A stretch of DNA of 64,000 nt from NCBI GenBank assembly GCA_002709385.1, contig PAQS01000019.1, positions 190,124-254,123 of the forward strand, in the 5' to 3' direction. Positions 42,267 to 50,787 of this stretch are shown one piece after another (positions within the stretch are counted from its first letter, which is position 1; each line of letters opens with the position of its first letter). Source of the stretch: Waddliaceae bacterium. Lineage in GTDB: Bacteria > Chlamydiota > Chlamydiia > Chlamydiales > GCA-2709385. The notes under the pieces were generated by a model. It was not told where the DNA came from and did no database searches. It was given only the letters and a program-made list of their open reading frames with translations. The position numbers were made by a program, and so were the translations under genes.

Positions 42267-44432
42267 TTAAGCAACCTCAGCATAGGCTTGAATATCTACG
42301 ACTGTGTGTGAAGAGTCTTGGAAAGTAAATGTCTCACCTCGTTTGATTCCTAACATAGCTTTTGCTAGTTTGGAGTGGATAGACAAAATGTTGTTTTCTG
42401 GGTCTGCATCCCAAGGACCAAGAAGAGTATATGAAGACTCTGTACCTAATTCATCGCGTACAACTACTCTAGAACCAACACTTACTTCATCTTCTGCTAT
42501 ATCAGCACGGGTAATGATACGAGCTTTGTTTAGCTGTTCTGTTAGTGTCTTTAGTTCAGACTGTAAGCGTCCACGTTTCTCTAATGCAAATTTATATTCA
42601 GAGTTTTCTCTAAGGTCCCCGTGGGCTCGTGCAGTTTCGATCTCTTTTGCGTTTTCAACGGTCTCTACTGTACCAATGTGCTCAATACGGGCTTGTATCT
42701 TGTTAAAGCCTTCTTGAGTGGTCCAGATAAATTCGTCTTCTTCAGAAGATTCGCTTGCAGCATCTTTTGTTTTTAGCTCTGGGTGAACGACTTCTGCAAG
42801 AGAATGTAGAATCTTCATGTCATGGTCGCTAAGTGTTGAACACTTACTGGAAAGAAGAAGGAACTCTTGAACATAATCAATAGAGGTTCCTTGAATAACT
42901 TCTCGGATTACCTCGTAGCGCTTACCAGAAATAATGGTGTGAATTTTCTTATGAAGATCTCTGTAGCTTTGTTGCTGTTCGAGCTGGTGTAATAGAACAA
43001 GTAAACCTTCTAACCAAAGACACTGTCCTTCTTTGTCTTTCATTGGGACAGGAGTTGCTCCCATGATCTTTTGAAAATACCAAACAAAGAGCTCTGGGTG
43101 TTGTGCAGGGTGATTAAGTATAGCGTGCAGAGCTTGCATTAAGCGATCTTCAGCTTCCGGACGTGTTAGCTGTTTCAGTAAATACTCTTGTAAAGGGCCT
43201 TGTTGCGGCTCTAGGAATAAATCTAAGAAATGATCAACCCATTTATCAACGTGATTATGTACTGCAATCAAAGCACGTTTTTTAAACGCTGCAATGCTAA
43301 TTGAGTTGATAAGTAAGGGAATATCCTCAATTCCTCGAATAAAGGAAGCAATTGCTTTTTCGCTGTTAGGGTCAATACCTAAAATATCAATAAATAACAA
43401 AAGTTGAAAGTGCTGTGCAGTTTGCAGTGAACTGTCTCTTAAAGCATCGTGAATTTTTTCGCTTAGTGTGCTCAAGATTTCTGCATCTTTTAAGATTTCA
43501 GGAAAATCGCGAGTAAAATTGTAAATTGTTTGAATACTAGCATCTAAAGATTTACAACCGTCTAACTGTTCTAAAAATCTCTTACCGTGAGAGACTTCCG
43601 AATCACGTAAACGGAATGGATCTTTTACTGTCTTTGGGGTTTCAACCAGTGTATCTTTTTTTAACTTGGAGCGTGTTGATTGCCACCACTTTGTCCACTC
43701 ATCTTCCAAAATAACAAGCTCGCAAAGCTCATCTTTAATTTCAGCAGCTGTTTTGGGTCCTAAGTCTTTTAATAATAAATGAATAACGAATAAAGGATCT
43801 TTTTTCGCTTGGGCTTCAAGCCTATCTGCATCTCCAAAACGACGAGCTAAAAAGCTGCTTGAATCAAGGGCTTCTAGGTTTTTAAAGGCGTTTATGAAAG
43901 ACATGTCTTTTCGACCAATCACGTATTCAAACTCTAAAACAAGTTCTTCTCGGACCAAAGAAATATCTACAATCTCACCAGTTCCCCAACCACCAGTATG
44001 GAAAACAAACTTGCCTTTATCCATGTGGCTCAGCAAGTTATAGTTGGTGATCGCACCCTGAAACTGATCGCGGTTACGAAGGCCTACTAGTCGAATTTTT
44101 TCATTAAAATATTTTTCAGTAGAATGGCGCTCTTTTAGCCAGTTGTATGTCAATTCAGCAAGCTCGCTGCTATTACGAGTTTGAAGATCAAGTATCAAGC
44201 GTAAAACGTCGTCTGATTCTAGAGAATCTCCCAATTGCTTCCATAAACTCAAAGCTGTTTCAGCATATTGACCAAAAGGCTCTTTGAAAGAAGAATCCTT
44301 GACTAGTTGCAAAACAGCAACCAATTCATCACCCGCTACGGAGTCACCAGCACAATACTCGTCCCATAACTGTAAAAACGCTGCGTAATCTTGGTTTTGA
44401 ACCTGAGTGCGAAACTCTTGCAAATAACCCAT
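42267..44432 (-). CDS. greA: Transcription elongation factor GreA, long chlamydial form
   Basis: The C-terminal 150 residues (about 570-721) are a complete GreA: coiled coil with the tip acidic residues in ARAHGDLRENSEYKFALEK, and the globular domain VGSRVVVRDELG...GIKRGETFTF. GreA rescues backtracked RNA polymerase. The N-terminal 560 residues form a helical repeat-like region not found in other bacterial GreA proteins (about 160 residues). The same roughly 720-residue form occurs in Chlamydia (CT636), making it a strong phylum marker. The function of the extension is unknown. Starting ATG 44432 faces a 420-base gap. Confidence 0.93.
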   Translation of the reverse strand: MGYLQEFRTQVQNQDYAAFLQLWDEYCAGDSVAGDELVAVLQLVKDSSFKEPFGQYAETALSLWKQLGDSLESDDVLRLILDLQTRNSSELAELTYNWLKERHSTEKYFNEKIRLVGLRNRDQFQGAITNYNLLSHMDKGKFVFHTGGWGTGEIVDISLVREELVLEFEYVIGRKDMSFINAFKNLEALDSSSFLARRFGDADRLEAQAKKDPLFVIHLLLKDLGPKTAAEIKDELCELVILEDEWTKWWQSTRSKLKKDTLVETPKTVKDPFRLRDSEVSHGKRFLEQLDGCKSLDASIQTIYNFTRDFPEILKDAEILSTLSEKIHDALRDSSLQTAQHFQLLLFIDILGIDPNSEKAIASFIRGIEDIPLLINSISIAAFKKRALIAVHNHVDKWVDHFLDLFLEPQQGPLQEYLLKQLTRPEAEDRLMQALHAILNHPAQHPELFVWYFQKIMGATPVPMKDKEGQCLWLEGLLVLLHQLEQQQSYRDLHKKIHTIISGKRYEVIREVIQGTSIDYVQEFLLLSSKCSTLSDHDMKILHSLAEVVHPELKTKDAASESSEEDEFIWTTQEGFNKIQARIEHIGTVETVENAKEIETARAHGDLRENSEYKFALEKRGRLQSELKTLTEQLNKARIITRADIAEDEVSVGSRVVVRDELGTESSYTLLGPWDADPENNILSIHSKLAKAMLGIKRGETFTFQDSSHTVVDIQAYAEVA

Positions 44433-44851
44433 TGCCTTCCTAGCCTTTGCTTAATTTTTTGACGGTCGCAACTCTCAACCATAAGCCTTTAATACAAAGA
44501 CTGAACACCTCTTATAATCGGGGAAAACCAAAAAAAGAGATCAATGTAAACGGACCAATATGATTGAACAGTAAAAGCGCACCTAAACTTAATAACCTCT
44601 AGAGAGTTGAGTGTAGCACCCGCGCCTAATTAACTCAATTAATAAGGTATAGGTTGAGATTGGATAGAGAAATTTAGTGAAGAAGAAAAACATATAAAAT
44701 AAAAAAGAATTAATAAAATAATAAACAAAAACGAGATATGGAATTATTTACTTTTTAATAATAAAAAATTTGATTTTCTTGTTATTTTGTTAAATTTTTG
44801 TTATAATTTATCTATAAATAACATGCCTGTGGTCTTTAATGTGGGGGATAT
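44433..44851. other. AT-rich divergent gap
   Basis: This 419-base gap lies between greA and a small plus-strand gene. Apart from the promoter at 44779-44807 I see no coding sequence, repeat or structured RNA. Composition from 44690 on is extremely AT-rich. Confidence 0.6.
44779..44807 (+). promoter_or_regulatory. Sigma-66/sigma-70-type promoter
   Basis: TTGTTA (44779-44784) and a perfect TATAAT (44802-44807) are spaced by 17 bases. Initiation near 44814 gives a leader of about 38 nucleotides before the gene at 44852. Confidence 0.75.
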
Positions 44852-45169
44852 ATGAGCGAGCGGTCTTTTAATGCTGAAGAAGCTAAGTCTAAAAAGAAAG
44901 AAAAGAAAGAACACGCTGAGTTATCGGATAGAGATTTAGAGCGGCTTATGGAAAAGAGCAAAGAGTTGGAGAAGTGGGGAAGGGAGACTTTGGAGAAGTT
45001 ATCAGGTATGATTGATAGTATCGAGTTGGATGATGAGTATAAGCCTCTTTTAAAAGAAACGTTTGAAAAATTAAAAAGTATGAGTATGAGTTTAGACGGG
45101 AGTGCTCAGGAAAATTCAGATAATATACAAAAATCCGCAAAAGACCAAAAAAATAACTCGAGTTCATAA
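44852..45169 (+). CDS. Small charged coiled-coil protein of unknown function
   Basis: A 105-residue, strongly charged protein with no membrane segment. Residues about 8-75 are Lys/Glu-rich and predicted helical (LSDRDLERLMEKSKELEKWG), and the tail is Ser/Asn/Gln-rich. It is followed after 15 bases by the CT635-like gene and probably shares its transcript. I recognise no family. A type III chaperone or nucleoid-associated role would fit size and charge but has no direct support. Confidence 0.6.
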   Translation: MSERSFNAEEAKSKKKEKKEHAELSDRDLERLMEKSKELEKWGRETLEKLSGMIDSIELDDEYKPLLKETFEKLKSMSMSLDGSAQENSDNIQKSAKDQKNNSSS

Positions 45170-45184
45170 AAAGAGGTTCTCTGC

Positions 45185-45616
45185 GTGGTTCAAGAAGATG
45201 AAAATTCAAAAAGTCGCTCATTTAATAAAAAATCGGAAGATTCTTCACCTAAGAAGCGTCGTCGAGTTCGTGAGGCCTCCTCTAATAGAGATTTTAAAAG
45301 GCTGTTGAAGCAAGGGGCTAAGATGGCTGCTATTGGATCGAAAATTCGAGCTCGTATTGAAGATAGTTTAAAAAAAGCCGGAGTAGATCGTACAGAAATT
45401 CAACGTAACATGAATGATCCTTCTTTACATACAGCTGAGACATGGAAGATGATTCAAGGAACAAAGGGTTATTGGGAAGAGCGCTTAGCGCAGAGTCGAA
45501 AAACTACAGTAAAGAATAAAGAAAAAGTAGACGAGCGTAGAGAAACCAAAAAAAAGAATAAGCGTTTAAAAGGAAAAGGTATTGGTGGGCGGCGTGGCTG
45601 GCTTCGTATGGATTAA
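45185..45616 (+). CDS. CT635-like basic conserved protein
   Basis: A 143-residue, highly basic protein. The middle segment SNRDFKRLLKQGAKMAAIGSKIRARIEDSLKKAG and the C-terminal stretch GKGIGGRRGWLRMD look conserved, while the N terminus is disordered. Its place between greA and nqrA is that of CT635 in C. trachomatis, on which the name rests. The start is GTG. Nucleic-acid binding is plausible from charge. Function unknown. Confidence 0.65.
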   Translation: MVQEDENSKSRSFNKKSEDSSPKKRRRVREASSNRDFKRLLKQGAKMAAIGSKIRARIEDSLKKAGVDRTEIQRNMNDPSLHTAETWKMIQGTKGYWEERLAQSRKTTVKNKEKVDERRETKKKNKRLKGKGIGGRRGWLRMD

Positions 45617-45795
45617 AACTTCCTTGTAAAACATTCTGTTGCTTTTATTGTTTTACAAACAGACCTTGGTGTTTATGTCCTTGGTTTTCTAAAGCAAAAA
45701 GACTCATTGAATATAGTGGCACCTAGCTTGATTAAAACTCGAAATTTTTATAATTTGGCGATCGGTATGACATAGAGTTAAGGCAGAGGGCCATT

Positions 45796-47160
45796 ATGGT
45801 GCACATCAAGATTACGAAGGGTTTAGATATCCCGATTGAAGGAAAACCTAGCGGCGAGATAAAAACGCTAGAAAGTCCTGATCAAGTCTCCTTGAACCTC
45901 AATGTATTCGTGAATACAAAGTTTAAGTTACTTGCAAAACCCGGCGAGGCTGTAAAAATAGGGCAGCCTTTATGTGATGATAAATCATCACCAGGGCGTT
46001 ATTTTGTAGCGCCTGCTTCGGGGGTTATTCAAGATGTTCGGCGAGGTTTAAAACGTCGCTTAATTGATATTGTAATTAAAAGAGATGAGAAAGAAGAGTT
46101 TCACAAGCTAAATCCTGTAGATATAAATACAGCGAGTCGTCAGCAAATTGTTGACTTACTCAAAGAAGGTGGGTGTTTTGCTCATATTCGTCAAAGACCG
46201 TTCAATTTATTAGCTGATCCAACACACACACCTCGTGCAATTTTTGTGAAGGCTATAGAATCTGAGCCTTTTGCTTGTCCTGCTGAAATGCAAGTATCTG
46301 GTTGTGAAAAAGAATTTCAAGTTGGACTTTCTGCTTTAGCAAAACTCACAGATGGAAATGTGAACTTGGTCCACCGTGCGGGTAGCAGTTGTGAGGCTTT
46401 TACTAAAGCAAAAGATGTTGTTATTCATACAGCTGAAGGTCCTCATCCTGTGGGAAATTTGTCCACACACATCCATTTTATTGACCCTGTAAAGAGTGCA
46501 GAAGATGTGATTTGGACAGTGCGTGTGATTGATGTGATTACAATCGGTAAAATGGTTTCGACTGGTCATTATCACACTGATAGAATCATTAGTTTAGCTG
46601 GAACAGGAATACATGAAGAACGAAGAGGTTTCTTTAAGGTGCGTGCAGGGCATCCTATAGGGGCTCTTGTGGCAAACCGAACCACAAAAGGGTTGCTTCG
46701 TTTGGTTTCAGGAGATGTGTTAACAGGAACAAAAGTTGATATTGATGACTACCTAGGTTTTAAACACACAATATTTTGCGTGCTTAAAGAAAACACAGAG
46801 AGAGAGCTTCTTCACTTCTTTCGTTTAGGCGGGCATAAATTCACCAATAGTGGGACTTATTTATCGGGTAAGTTAAAAGGGGGAGCTCGTACGTGGGACT
46901 TCACAACAAGTACTCATGGTGAAGAAAGAGCTTTTGTTGATGCGGCAGTTTACCAAGACGTTATGCCGATGCAAATTCCTGTACAACACCTTGTTAAAGC
47001 TGTAATTTCTGGAGACTTTGAATCTGCTGAAGAATTGGGTCTTTTTGAGGTAGATGCTGAAGATTTTGCTTTACCAACATTTGTATGCCCTTCCAAGATA
47101 GAAATGACAGAATTAATGGGTAAGGGAATCGCTCAATACGCTAAAGAAGTTCTTGAATAA
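45796..47160 (+). CDS. nqrA: Na+-translocating NADH:quinone reductase subunit A
   Basis: Peripheral cytoplasmic subunit of the Na+-pumping NADH dehydrogenase. The 454-residue protein begins VHIKITKGLDIPIEGKPSGEI, the NqrA N terminus, and has KPGEAVKIGQPLCDDKSSPG and VAPASGVIQDVRRGLKRRL (a biotinyl/lipoyl-like fold), CFAHIRQRPFNLLADPTHTPRAIFVKAI and AEGPHPVGNLSTHIHFIDPV, all characteristic. The other nqr genes are not in the window, as in Chlamydia, where nqrA is separate. It would feed quinone used by the respiratory operon at 29-38 kb. Confidence 0.96.
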   Translation: MVHIKITKGLDIPIEGKPSGEIKTLESPDQVSLNLNVFVNTKFKLLAKPGEAVKIGQPLCDDKSSPGRYFVAPASGVIQDVRRGLKRRLIDIVIKRDEKEEFHKLNPVDINTASRQQIVDLLKEGGCFAHIRQRPFNLLADPTHTPRAIFVKAIESEPFACPAEMQVSGCEKEFQVGLSALAKLTDGNVNLVHRAGSSCEAFTKAKDVVIHTAEGPHPVGNLSTHIHFIDPVKSAEDVIWTVRVIDVITIGKMVSTGHYHTDRIISLAGTGIHEERRGFFKVRAGHPIGALVANRTTKGLLRLVSGDVLTGTKVDIDDYLGFKHTIFCVLKENTERELLHFFRLGGHKFTNSGTYLSGKLKGGARTWDFTTSTHGEERAFVDAAVYQDVMPMQIPVQHLVKAVISGDFESAEELGLFEVDAEDFALPTFVCPSKIEMTELMGKGIAQYAKEVLE

Positions 47161-47197
47161 GAGATTCTTTAGTCACTGTGTTTAATTGTTCGTTTTA

Positions 47198-47227
47198 AAA
47201 CGCTAAGTCTAGGCTTAGCGTTTTTTT
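47198..47227 (+). terminator. Intrinsic terminator of nqrA
   Basis: AAACGCTAAG and CTTAGCGTTT form a ten-bp stem around a short TCTAGG-type loop and run directly into seven T residues. Confidence 0.92.
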
Positions 47228-47250
47228 GCATTATTATCTTTGTATCTCAG

Positions 47251-47279
47251 TTCGTAATAAAATAAAATTTTGTTATAAG
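47251..47279 (+). promoter_or_regulatory. Possible promoter of flagellin 1
   Basis: TTCGTA and TATAAG lie 17 bases apart, about 65 bases upstream of the flagellin start. The -35 is poor. No sigma-28-like TAAA-N15-CCGATA was found here, unlike the other two flagellins. Confidence 0.35.
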
Positions 47280-47344
47280 AAGGGTAAAAAGAAAAGGTTT
47301 GATTTTTCTTTTTATTTGTTCTGATTATTAGTAGAGAGATACTT

Positions 47345-49000
47345 ATGCTTGTTCGAGGCATATCCTATGCGCTAAACAGCAATTACCAGACATCGCGGAC
47401 GAATTTAGAAGTGTCTATGCGTAGGCTGTCATCTGGTGATAAGTTTGCAAAAACAGGGGTTGAGTTAGGTGGAGAACTTTCTGTTTCAGAAAGGTTCAGG
47501 CATCGTATTCGTTCAGCTGAAGCTTCTATCAATAGCGTTCAAGCTGGTATGTCTTTTTTGCAAAATGCTAGTGAAAACATTGATACAGTCTATCAGATTT
47601 TAAATCGTATGCAGGAAATTGCGGCGGCAACAACTGATCCGATGATTACTGCTGATGATCGTGATGTTTTTAATGAAGAGTTTCAGTTGCTCAAAGCTGA
47701 AATCCCAGAGATTTCACGACAGGCTCAATTTTTTGGGAAACAAACGGTAGGAAGAGATACGATTGTTTCCTATGATGCGAATACAAAAAAATTACGTTTT
47801 TGGCAGCCAACAGGTGATGATCCTCAAGAGATTAGTAGAAAATTCGATTCGGATGCTACAGATGTAGAGCAGTCTACGATTGGTTTTGATCCATCCGAAG
47901 ATTTTAGTATGAGTCGAGATGGGAAAAGTTTGTTCTTTCTTGGGAATGAACCTGGAGATGGAGCCGGGGTTCTCCGTTTGAAGCGTTATGATATTGATAC
48001 GCAAATGGTGACAACAAGTTCCGACTTGTACGCAACAGGTGATAAGTTATTTGTTCAGGAAGATGGACAATTATATGTGAACGGCAGTGGGACTCTTTAT
48101 GATATTGATGAAGGGGGGTTAAGTCGAACTGCAACAGCTATTACTGACATGACAGCAGATACTGAGTTTACCATCTATAACGATGCAGTTAAATACTATC
48201 GTAGTAGTGACAACCGAATTGTCAGTTATGATTTGAATACAGCAACAACGACGCAACTTACAGCTCCAATTACTTTTGCATCAGGAGGTGTCGATCATTC
48301 TTTTTCAGGATCGGGACGGTTTATTGCTGACGAAAGTGTTGCGGGTACTATTCGTGTGATTGATACCAGCACAGGTAATACAGCTACTTATAATGTAGGT
48401 GCAGGAACAGCTCTTAACAATTTAAAATTCAATGAAGATGGTGATCGCATTTACTTTATTGATCAGGATGGAGCTTCTGTTCATTACATTAATGTTGGCG
48501 TTGATAGAGATGATAATATTTCTCTTACTGCAGGAGCTAAAGTTATTCAGGGAACAAATTCAAGTTCCTTTAATGGTTTAGATCTTGGAGGAAGCAATTA
48601 TGGATCATCTGTAAGTTTTGTACTAAGTCAGGATAGTGTATCCGTTCTTAGTTATGAAGCGGCTGATTTGAGTTTGTATGCTTTGGGGCTTTCTGATACG
48701 AGAGTCGATACAATTGCTAATGCAGAGACAGCTCTCAGTGATTTAAAAGAGGCTTTAAATAGAACGAATGCTGAAAGAGCAAAAATTTCAGCAATGGCAA
48801 GTCGTTTTGAGCATGTCATGAATAGTCACCGAAACTATATTGCCGATTTAACAAACGCTGAGTCTCAGATACGCGATGTCGATTTAGCTAAAGAGACAGG
48901 ATATTTTAGTGCAATGCAGGTGCAGAACCAGAGTGCAACAGCAATGTTAGCTCAGTTTAACAATTTATCAAAAAATGTAATGGTTCTATTGAATAGTTAG
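47345..49000 (+). CDS. fliC: Flagellin 1 with a beta-propeller-like central insert
   Basis: Filament protein of 551 residues. Residues 1-135 are flagellin D0/D1: NSNYQTSRTNLEVSMRRLSSG, then coiled-coil helices (NSVQAGMSFLQNASENIDTVYQIL). Residues 450-551 are the C-terminal D1/D0, with AESQIRDVDLAKETGYF and a helical end. Between them, about 145-440 is not a normal D2/D3. It consists of repeated four-strand-like units of about 40-45 residues with DGxxLFFL / RYDIDTQ patterns (SMSRDGKSLFFLGNEPG, FNEDGDRIYFIDQDG), as in YVTN/TolB-type propellers. It lies with a downstream 185-residue gene, ten bases away. It is more divergent than flagellins 2 and 3. Confidence 0.9.
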   Translation: MLVRGISYALNSNYQTSRTNLEVSMRRLSSGDKFAKTGVELGGELSVSERFRHRIRSAEASINSVQAGMSFLQNASENIDTVYQILNRMQEIAAATTDPMITADDRDVFNEEFQLLKAEIPEISRQAQFFGKQTVGRDTIVSYDANTKKLRFWQPTGDDPQEISRKFDSDATDVEQSTIGFDPSEDFSMSRDGKSLFFLGNEPGDGAGVLRLKRYDIDTQMVTTSSDLYATGDKLFVQEDGQLYVNGSGTLYDIDEGGLSRTATAITDMTADTEFTIYNDAVKYYRSSDNRIVSYDLNTATTTQLTAPITFASGGVDHSFSGSGRFIADESVAGTIRVIDTSTGNTATYNVGAGTALNNLKFNEDGDRIYFIDQDGASVHYINVGVDRDDNISLTAGAKVIQGTNSSSFNGLDLGGSNYGSSVSFVLSQDSVSVLSYEAADLSLYALGLSDTRVDTIANAETALSDLKEALNRTNAERAKISAMASRFEHVMNSHRNYIADLTNAESQIRDVDLAKETGYFSAMQVQNQSATAMLAQFNNLSKNVMVLLNS

Positions 49001-49009
49001 GAGCATCAA

Positions 49010-49567
49010 ATGGTACAGCCAGAAGAGAAAAAGCAAGAACAATCAGATATCCATTACAATCAAGCATTAAGACAAGCTTTAGGTAAACTCAGTTCTCATT
49101 CTCAAGATACACTGAAGAAAAAATATGGTTTAAGTGAAGAATTCAAAATGGAAGCTCCAAGTGAAGAGAGTGCTCTTTCTATGTGTGAAAAAGCTATGGA
49201 TTCTCTTTCTACTCAGTATGTTTCCTATTTAGATGCGTTTTTAAACACTGAAGATCCTCAGGCATCTTTAACAGCCCTCAATGATGCAGAAGGGGTTTGG
49301 AAGGAAGAATCATCAATTATTTCAGCTTTTGATCAAGAGGGTGGAGAGAAAGAGTTTCTCTTGAGAATGCGTGGGCAATTTTATCAAGTAATGGAAAATA
49401 AACTTGAAGAAGCATCGCGTCGTTGTCACAAACGAGCGACCGATGAAAATATTGCTCTCTGTATTGGTATACTGGCTATGATGGATCAGGTTTTACATGA
49501 ATTTGGCCATGGATTAAGCGATCCAGAGCGTAAGCGTGTAAGAGATTTAGCTGCAAAATTTAAATAA
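49010..49567 (+). CDS. Unknown helical protein linked to flagellin 1
   Basis: A 185-residue soluble, acidic and largely helical protein, starting ten bases after the flagellin stop with AGGAG as ribosome binding site, hence co-transcribed. It has no signal peptide. SHSQDTLKKKYGLSEEF, MCEKAMDSLSTQYVSYLDAFL and ASRRCHKRATDENIALCIGILAMMDQVLHEFGHGLSDPERK are notable stretches. It does not show FliS, FliW or FlaF patterns that I can recognise. Position suggests a flagellin chaperone or assembly/regulatory partner. Ends at a hairpin. Confidence 0.6.
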   Translation: MVQPEEKKQEQSDIHYNQALRQALGKLSSHSQDTLKKKYGLSEEFKMEAPSEESALSMCEKAMDSLSTQYVSYLDAFLNTEDPQASLTALNDAEGVWKEESSIISAFDQEGGEKEFLLRMRGQFYQVMENKLEEASRRCHKRATDENIALCIGILAMMDQVLHEFGHGLSDPERKRVRDLAAKFK

Positions 49568-49572
49568 AAAAG

Positions 49573-49594
49573 CACACCCTTTATAGAGGGTGTG
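49573..49594. terminator. Terminator between the flagellin-1 unit and hemB
   Basis: An eight-bp stem, CACACCCT / AGGGTGTG, with a TTATAG loop lies between convergent genes. The downstream T tract is loose (ACTTTTT) and starts seven bases later. Confidence 0.75.
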
Positions 49595-49605
49595 TTCAAT
49601 ACTTT

Positions 49606-50634
49606 TTATTGGTTTTTTAAGTACTCACAAGCTTCAATAGCACTGTATGTAAAAATAAAGTCTGCCCCTGCTCGCTTAAAAGACATAAGGCTTTCCATCA
49701 TGACTTCTTCTCCATTGATCCAGCCTTTTTCGGCAGCAGCTTTAATCATGGCATATTCACCGCTTACTTGATAAACACCTAAAGGAAGCGCTGTTTGTGC
49801 GCGAATTTTTGCAAGGATATCGAGATATGCAATTCCTGGTTTTACTAGAAGGAGATCGGCACCTTCTGCTTCATCTAGCTCTGCTTCAATAAGAGCTTCT
49901 CGGCTATTTGCAGGATTTGCTTGGTAAGTTTTTTTATCTCCAAATTTTGGTGCTGAGTTCAATGCATCTCGGAATGGTCCATAAAAAGCAGAAGCATACT
50001 TCATTGTGTAGGATAGAATACTAACGTCGAAAAAGCCGTTAAGATCTAGAGCTTGTCGAATTGCTTCAATTCTTCCATCCATCATATCACTTGGAGCAAC
50101 AACGTCTACACCAGCTTCAGCAAGGCTAACACTAAAATCTGCAAGTATAGATACTGATTCATCGTTAAGAATGATTCCTTTTTCATTTACTACGCCATCG
50201 TGTCCTGTACTTGTAAATGGATCTAGGGCTACATCAGCCATTACGCATAAATGAGGGAATTCTTTTTTTATTTCCCTTACAGCTCGTTGTTGTAATCCGT
50301 TAGGGTTTAAAGATTCAGAACCTGAAATGTCTTTTAGTTCTTCTGGAACAAGAGAAAAAAGCTCGATTGCAGGAATACCATAGTAACAAGCTCTTTCTAT
50401 CGTTTTTAACATTTTGTCTAGTGATTGCCTAAAAACTCCGGGCATACTCAAGACTGGCTCTTCTATGCCGTTTCCTTCCATAGCAAAAAGAGGAAGAACG
50501 AAGTCGCTGGGGTGTAGACGGTTTTCTTGAACGAGAGAGCGTATTGCCGCACTTTTTCTGTTTCTTCGTGGTCTTGTTAGTAAATTGAGAGATTTTGTTG
50601 TAGTTTTAGGAGAAAGAATGGTGTTGCTGGTCAT
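49606..50634 (-). CDS. hemB: Delta-aminolevulinic acid dehydratase (porphobilinogen synthase)
   Basis: Haem-biosynthesis enzyme condensing two ALA molecules. About 342 residues from ATG 50634, which has AAGG seven bases upstream; a longer in-frame start at 50685 lacks support. Schiff-base lysines appear in YTMKYASAFYGPFRDA and LLVKPGIAYLDI. The zinc-site cysteine cluster is replaced by DVALDPFTSTGHDG, so it is the Mg-type without catalytic zinc. In Chlamydia hemB (CT633) is next to nqrA (CT634); here flagellin 1 and its partner have come between them. Haem supply fits the many cytochromes in the window. Confidence 0.96.
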   Translation of the reverse strand: MTSNTILSPKTTTKSLNLLTRPRRNRKSAAIRSLVQENRLHPSDFVLPLFAMEGNGIEEPVLSMPGVFRQSLDKMLKTIERACYYGIPAIELFSLVPEELKDISGSESLNPNGLQQRAVREIKKEFPHLCVMADVALDPFTSTGHDGVVNEKGIILNDESVSILADFSVSLAEAGVDVVAPSDMMDGRIEAIRQALDLNGFFDVSILSYTMKYASAFYGPFRDALNSAPKFGDKKTYQANPANSREALIEAELDEAEGADLLLVKPGIAYLDILAKIRAQTALPLGVYQVSGEYAMIKAAAEKGWINGEEVMMESLMSFKRAGADFIFTYSAIEACEYLKNQ

Positions 50635-50787
50635 AGGAAAACCTTGGGTAATATATAGAGACAATTGTCGCTTTGTCTGCACCAAATTGTCAACAATCAG
50701 CCTTCAGCTTTTTTATCTATTTATTCCTTGAAAGAGTAGAGGCTGCTACAATTACATATCTGTATTCAATAAGAACAAGGTAAGTTT

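Noticed and set aside
47161-47344. A sigma-28 promoter for flagellin 1
   Set aside because: Only TCTGATTA resembles a -10, and no TAAA is at the right distance; a weak sigma-66-like site fits slightly better.
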